Positions 38,372-42,136 of a stretch of DNA of 42,136 nucleotides are shown here, piece after piece. The position numbers and the translations under genes are program-made. The DNA is taken from assembly GCA_964403795.1 (NCBI GenBank), contig CAYOHP010000040.1:5409-47544 (forward strand), given 5' to 3'. Numbering within the stretch: position 1 is the first letter of the stretch; each line of letters opens with the position of its first letter. The notes under the pieces are model-generated. The model was not told the DNA's origin. It searched no databases and worked only from the letters and a program-made list of their open reading frames with translations. The stretch is from CAYOHP01 sp964403795 [NCBI: uncultured bacterium] (GTDB lineage Bacteria > Muiribacteriota > UBA6191 > CAZXTJ01).

Positions 38372-40830
38372 CCCGGGGCGAGGAGCCGGCGATCCTGGAT
38401 CTCGAGACCATGCCGCTCGGGGAGGCTCTGGATCGGATCGTCGGCCTCGATCCCAAGGCCCGGGGGGCGCTCCACAAGGCCCTGCGGCTCCGCCAGAAGG
38501 AGGAGGAAGGGGCGCGATTCTCCAGTGCCCTCGGGTCGGCGGCCGCGATCGATGCAGCTTACCGGCGTCGTTGTCGCCTCGAGGTCCTCCTGTTCGCGAC
38601 CGGGACGCTCTCCGAGGTGAAGAAGCTCGGTCACCGGGCCGTACCGGAGGCCGAGGACGCGGTGGTGGCGATCCGGGCCCTGGCTCCTCCATGGGCAGGG
38701 GAATGGGCCGAGGACCTGTTGGCGAAGAACCCCCGGCACTTCCCGCTGGTCCTGCGTCTGGTGCGGGAAGGCCTGGTGGCGAAGCCCGCGGGAGACGCAT
38801 GGATCCTGGGCCTCTACGCCGCCAGCCAGGCCACCCGATTCGGGGGCGGGAGCGTCCGCGAGTGGCTAGCTTCCGAGCCGGGGTTCCTGGAGGAGGAGGT
38901 CTGGCGGGTCTTCGAGGTGGAAGGCGGAGGCGAGTTCTCGCTGGCGGCCACCGACAAGTACCGGCCCGAGGGGTCGGGCTGGGATCCGGGACTCGCCGAG
39001 CTGGCGGCCTCCGGGCACCTCGCTCGCGACCGTCTCCTGGATGCCACCCTGGCGGCCCTGGGGCGCGACTTCGCGGCCTTCCGGGCCGGGTGGTACGTGC
39101 GATTCCACGCCCGGCTGGCGCCGAGCCGCCACGAGATCGAGGTGCGCCGGGAGCGCTACCTCTCGCTCCTCGGGAGTCGGGTCGAAACCACGATGGGGTT
39201 GGCGGTCGATGCCCTGGCGTCGCTCGGACCGCTTCCCCTGGGGGAGCTCTCCGGGTACTTGGCCCCCGCCCTTTCGGCCAAGGGGAAGGGCCTGGTGCTC
39301 TCGGCCCTGGCATTGGTGCGGACTGCCCTGGAAGCGGATCCCTCCGGCCTTCCCGAGGCGGCTCGGCTCGCCCTGCCGGCGCTCGGCCAAGGGAGTCCCG
39401 AGGTCGCCAGGGCGGTGCTGGCGATCCTGGAACGGCTCGACGCCGGGGCTCGTCTCGACCTCGGTCCCGCGCTCTCGCCCTGGATCGAGGCGGTCCCCGC
39501 CAGTCTGCGCGCCCGCTTCCGGAAGCTCCTCCCGGACCAGGCTGGCGGTCGGGGCGAGTGCGGGAAGGGCGCGGCTCCGGAGGTGGAGCGCGTCGATCCG
39601 GCGCCGAGGTCCCCGGGGACTCCCGGACCGGTGGCAGCCCTCCCCGATGCCGAGGCGGTGTTGACGGCCTTCCTCGAGGTCCTCGAGCATCCCGAGCAGA
39701 CCGTCACGGTGGCTCGGGTCCTTCGGGGTCTGGAGGTCCACGGAGCGAGGTTCGCCGGGGACGCGACCGGGCGTCTGGCCCCGCTCGCCCGGAGGGCGGC
39801 GAAGCTCCTCGGGAAGCGCGAACTCGGCAGCGTGCGTCGCTCGCTCGCCCGGCTGGCCCTGGGCTGGGCCGGGCTCCCGGTCCCGGCAGGCGAAGAGGGA
39901 CTGCTCGGTATCGAAGCCTGGTTCCAGGCCCGGATCGAGGAACGGATCGCGGCCGGATTCTCCGGAGCGATGGGGTTGGCAGCGGGGACTCTGGCGGAGC
40001 TCCTGGAGGCTCCCAGGGCGGTACGGCCGAATTCGGGCGACGAGTCGGGACCGGCCTTCCCATGGAGGATCGAGGTCCGGGAGAGTCAGGAGTTCACCTT
40101 CCGTCGGCTCCGGGTGGAGGTCGCGCCGGACCCGGCCGGGCCGGGCAGGCCATCGGGCTCTGGCCTCGCCGATCTGCTCCGGGCGCGACCCCCGTCGAGG
40201 TGGTGGCACGAGGTCCCGACCCTGGCGGGGCGCGACCTGGCGGCGGTGCGTCTGGCTGCCCGCCTGTTCCGGTCCGACCGCGAGGCGTTCTACGCCGAGG
40301 CCGCCGAACGGCTCGACCCCGACTGGACGGAGGCCCGCTGGGAGGTCGTGGGGTTCCTCGAACCGCTCGCCGAGGAGACCGGCCCGCTCCGTCCCATGGA
40401 AGCGCTGCTCCTGGCGCTCGGCCTCTCCGCCAAGGAGCCGGGGCAGGCGGCTGCCGCCAGGGACGCCTGGCTGGCCCGGGTGGAGCGGGGGAACCTGGAG
40501 GCGACCCGGCTGGCCGAGCCCATGACGCGCCTGCTGGTGGGAGGTGTCGCCAAGGCCTCGCGCCTGGCCAAGAACCTCGGCGAGGTGGCCGCGGCGGGAG
40601 CGGGGTCGCGGGCGGGGGTGCTCGCGCTCCTGTCCGCCCTGGTCGAGGCCGAGGGCGCGGTGCTCTCGGTCCATGACGCGGGCAAGCTGGCGGCGCTCTG
40701 GCATGAACTCCTCTGCGAGGCCGGCGTCCCGCTCCCCGAGGGGGAGTGCCGGCGACGGCTGGCGGGCTTCGCAGCGACCGGCAGGCTGGCAGGTGCGATC
40801 CGCGGCATCCTCGCGTCAGGGAGGTGCTGA
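38368..40830 (+). CDS. DUF6493-like protein, partner of the SWIM protein
   Basis: An 820-aa mostly helical protein. The N-terminal block (residues about 1-330) contains VREWLASEPGFLEEEVWRVFEVEG, LSLAATDKYRPEGSGW and FRAGWYVRFHARLAPS, which I recognise as the DUF6493 pattern seen next to SWIM genes in many actinobacteria and other bacteria. The remainder looks like HEAT-type repeats (LSPWIEAVPASLRARFRKLL, LEVLEHPEQTVTVARVLRGLE). A short strand-rich insertion lies at about 570-600. No catalytic motif is seen. The function is unknown; related genes are accessory to MoxR/vWA systems. The GTG at 38368 overlaps the SWIM stop. The nuclease-like gene follows after 4 bp. Confidence 0.8.
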   Translation: MTRGEEPAILDLETMPLGEALDRIVGLDPKARGALHKALRLRQKEEEGARFSSALGSAAAIDAAYRRRCRLEVLLFATGTLSEVKKLGHRAVPEAEDAVVAIRALAPPWAGEWAEDLLAKNPRHFPLVLRLVREGLVAKPAGDAWILGLYAASQATRFGGGSVREWLASEPGFLEEEVWRVFEVEGGGEFSLAATDKYRPEGSGWDPGLAELAASGHLARDRLLDATLAALGRDFAAFRAGWYVRFHARLAPSRHEIEVRRERYLSLLGSRVETTMGLAVDALASLGPLPLGELSGYLAPALSAKGKGLVLSALALVRTALEADPSGLPEAARLALPALGQGSPEVARAVLAILERLDAGARLDLGPALSPWIEAVPASLRARFRKLLPDQAGGRGECGKGAAPEVERVDPAPRSPGTPGPVAALPDAEAVLTAFLEVLEHPEQTVTVARVLRGLEVHGARFAGDATGRLAPLARRAAKLLGKRELGSVRRSLARLALGWAGLPVPAGEEGLLGIEAWFQARIEERIAAGFSGAMGLAAGTLAELLEAPRAVRPNSGDESGPAFPWRIEVRESQEFTFRRLRVEVAPDPAGPGRPSGSGLADLLRARPPSRWWHEVPTLAGRDLAAVRLAARLFRSDREAFYAEAAERLDPDWTEARWEVVGFLEPLAEETGPLRPMEALLLALGLSAKEPGQAAAARDAWLARVERGNLEATRLAEPMTRLLVGGVAKASRLAKNLGEVAAAGAGSRAGVLALLSALVEAEGAVLSVHDAGKLAALWHELLCEAGVPLPEGECRRRLAGFAATGRLAGAIRGILASGRC

Positions 40831-40834
40831 CTCC

Positions 40835-41437
40835 TTGGCGAGGCCCGAGACCACCCTTCGCACCCCCGTGTGGAGGACCCCGGCCGGCCGTCTCGGGCTG
40901 GTGGTGCTGGTGCTGCTCTCGGCTCTGGCGGTCGCCCGGATCGCGGGCCTCGGGGAGGCCATCCGGCGGGGTCGCCCCGGCTCCGGCTCGAACGTGGTCT
41001 ACGTCCAGGACGGCGACACCTTGCGGGTGCGGGTCGCCGGCAAGGTGCGCACCGTGCGCCTGGCCGGGATCGATGCCCCCGAGATGGACCAGCCGGGAGG
41101 AGCCGAGGCAAGGCGCTGCCTGGAGGGCCTGGTACGGGGCGTGGTCCTCGACCTGGAGCCCGCGGCCGCCCGGGGGCGGGCCGCCGCGCCGGCTCCCCCC
41201 CGGGGGGCGGCGGTCGCCACGTACGGGGGGACCCTGGGCCCCGCCCGGCGCCCGGCCGGGCGGGGGGGGGGGGGGGGGCGGGTGGCCGCCGGCTGGGCCT
41301 GGCGCTTCCGGGGCTTCGCCACCGACAAGGCCCTCTTCGGCCTCGAGGAGACGGCGCGGCGGGAGCGGCGCGGCCTCTTCGCCGAGCCCGACCCGATCCC
41401 TCCCTGGGAGTGGCGGGAGTCGGGCTCCCGGAGGTAG
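40835..41437 (+). CDS. Thermonuclease-like (SNase) membrane protein, middle part suspect
   Basis: A 200-aa protein with a TTG start at 40835, 8 nt after GGGAGGTG. A hydrophobic N-terminal helix (LGLVVLVLLSALAVA, about 19-33) is followed by a staphylococcal-nuclease fold. YVQDGDTLRVRV and RLAGIDAPEMDQPGG are the first motif with the first catalytic Arg and Glu, and the end is GWAWRFRGFATDKALFGLEE ... PIPPWEWR, as in bacterial SNase proteins. Between them (about 41158-41290) the sequence is nearly all G and C and holds a 17-G run. The expected YGRTL is YGGTL, so the second catalytic Arg is lost; the stretch reads as GGGGG and other low-complexity residues. I suspect sequencing error toward G rather than a real dead enzyme. 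It likely follows the SWIM/DUF6493 operon. Confidence 0.75.
   Translation: MARPETTLRTPVWRTPAGRLGLVVLVLLSALAVARIAGLGEAIRRGRPGSGSNVVYVQDGDTLRVRVAGKVRTVRLAGIDAPEMDQPGGAEARRCLEGLVRGVVLDLEPAAARGRAAAPAPPRGAAVATYGGTLGPARRPAGRGGGGGRVAAGWAWRFRGFATDKALFGLEETARRERRGLFAEPDPIPPWEWRESGSRR
41262..41278 (+). repeat. 17-bp poly-G run
   Basis: An uninterrupted run of 17 G within the SNase-like gene. Such a run is exceptional even at this GC content. It could be a base-calling artefact or, less likely, a phase-variable tract. Confidence 0.9.
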
Positions 41438-41493
41438 CCGGAGCGCCGTGGCACGGATCCTGCAAGCAGGAGTTCCTGGAGGAGGAGGTCGAG

Positions 41494-41979
41494 ATGCCGA
41501 GTTCCGTGGCCGAGACCGAAGTGGGGGCGTCGGTGGAGACCGTCTGGGGGGTGCTCCTCGAGAAGGTGGAACGCCCCGATCGCTTCGTGGTCACGGCCCG
41601 GGAGGCCCGCGTCCTCGGCAAGCGCGGGCTCGAGGTCGAGAGGGTGATGCGCTTCCGTGATCTCGAGCTGAGGGAGCGGATCCGGATCGATCCCGAGGCC
41701 CACTCGATTCTCTTTACGCTTCTCGAACATCCGATTTACGAAGGTTGGGTGGTCAACCGGGTCGAACCGGCCGGGGAGGGCCGCTCCCGGCTGGTGCTGG
41801 AACGCCGCTGGATCCCCCGCGAGCCGGGGCAGGATCCCCTGGACGAGGCCGACATGGAGCGCTCCCTGGCGACCACCACCGGGACCATCCGCCGGCGGGC
41901 GGAGGAGCTCGCGGAGGCTGGGGCCGGCACCCGCGCCGAGGGCGCGGGTCGGACCGGCAAGCGGGCCAAACGGGCGTAG
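41494..41979 (+). CDS. SRPBCC (START-like) protein, DUF1857/AtaL-like
   Basis: A 161-aa protein of the helix-grip fold that binds hydrophobic ligands. The pattern is a first strand (SSVAETEVGASVETVWGVLLEKVERPDRF), a central sheet with VERVMRFRDLELRERIRIDPEAHSILFTLL and the strand YEGWVVNRVEPAGEGRSRLVLERRW, and a long C-terminal helix (EADMERSLATTTGTIRRRAEELAEA), as in AtaL/DUF1857 proteins. The last about 20 residues are a Lys/Arg/Gly tail. GGAGGAGG precedes the ATG at 41494. Codons 70-83 or so (about 41707-41745) end often in A or T, unlike the rest. The stop codon lies inside the first copy of a 45-bp repeat. Confidence 0.75.
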   Translation: MPSSVAETEVGASVETVWGVLLEKVERPDRFVVTAREARVLGKRGLEVERVMRFRDLELRERIRIDPEAHSILFTLLEHPIYEGWVVNRVEPAGEGRSRLVLERRWIPREPGQDPLDEADMERSLATTTGTIRRRAEELAEAGAGTRAEGAGRTGKRAKRA

Positions 41980-42015
41980 CCAGAGCGCCCCGGGTTCACC
42001 CCGGGGGAGCAGCGG
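41971..42015. repeat. 45-bp repeat, copy 1
   Basis: The first of two identical 45-bp copies beginning CGGGCGTAGCC and containing the inverted repeat CCCCGGGTTCACCCCGGGG (a stem of five to seven base pairs around a short loop). It overlaps the last three codons and the stop of the SRPBCC gene. It may act as terminator or REP-like element. Confidence 0.85.
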
Positions 42016-42062
42016 AGGCGTAGCCCGCCCGCGAGCGAACCCCTTGGGGTGAGCTGCAGACG
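42016..42062. repeat. Diverged repeat unit between the two copies
   Basis: Starts with AGGCGTAGCC like the flanking copies, but carries GAACCCCTTGGGGTGAGC as its own near-palindrome. It looks like a diverged or inverted version of the same 45-bp unit, so the region is a three-unit cluster. Confidence 0.5.
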
Positions 42063-42069
42063 AAACTAC

Positions 42070-42114
42070 CGGGCGTAGCCAGAGCGCCCCGGGTTCACCC
42101 CGGGGGAGCAGCGG
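42070..42114. repeat. 45-bp repeat, copy 2
   Basis: Identical over all 45 bp to copy 1, starting 99 bp later. The array may continue beyond the window, which ends 22 bp after this copy. Confidence 0.85.
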
Positions 42115-42136
42115 TGTGTCTGGCATGTCCGAGAGC

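Noticed and set aside
41988-42008. GGGTTCACCCC-like sequence in the terminal repeats as a tRNA T-arm
   Set aside because: No acceptor, D or anticodon stem can be built around it, and it occurs twice as part of an exact 45-bp repeat.

Overview
This is about 42 kb of very GC-rich bacterial DNA whose codons end almost always in G or C. Genes lie on both strands and are packed tightly, often with 4-bp overlaps. Eukaryote-like Ser/Thr kinases, WD40 propellers, TPR/HEAT proteins, an ECF sigma/anti-sigma pair and AAA+ regulatory clusters suggest a free-living bacterium with complex signalling (Myxococcota- or Planctomycetota-like). I see no rRNA, tRNA, CRISPR array, insertion sequence or phage gene, and the phylum cannot be fixed from the sequence alone.

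Layout. 1-952: the start of a secreted protein gene and a membrane/coiled-coil protein, both on the minus strand. 1083-2582: a coiled-coil/TM/TPR protein. 2626-14723: one probable operon holding an ECF sigma factor, a zinc-finger membrane anti-sigma factor, three unrecognised small or medium proteins, a soluble tandem-AAA FtsH-type protease, an 87-aa protein, a giant beta-rich plus helical-repeat protein, a MoxR AAA+ ATPase and a vWA-like protein. This matches the FtsH/MoxR/vWA 'ternary' NTP-dependent systems proposed from comparative genomics to act in biological conflict; to my knowledge they have not been characterised experimentally. It is the most interesting part of the window.

14742-25024: a HEAT-repeat protein, a PGM1-like ATP-grasp ligase, an RluA-type pseudouridine synthase, a secreted HExxH peptidase, a GNAT acetyltransferase, a lipase-like hydrolase, and two coupled propeller proteins with about 21 blades in total. 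25246-27903: the complete EF-P beta-lysylation set, efp-epmA divergent from epmB. 27948-33988: a pseudokinase, IPP isomerase, an active Ser/Thr kinase, a hotdog thioesterase and a methyltransferase. 34051-36847: a rhodanese, a membrane-anchored L7/L12-CTD-like protein, RlmJ and phosphofructokinase. 37004-40830: a SWIM zinc-finger protein coupled to a DUF6493-like protein, a pair related to MoxR/vWA accessory genes. 40835-42136: a thermonuclease-like protein with a suspicious 17-G run, an SRPBCC protein and a repeat cluster.

Two features recur. Several genes appear to start at CTG directly at the preceding stop codon; rlmJ is the clearest case because the family's N-terminus is well known. Many genes also have a TAnnnT -10-like hexamer 6-9 nt before the start codon, suggesting frequent leaderless transcription.
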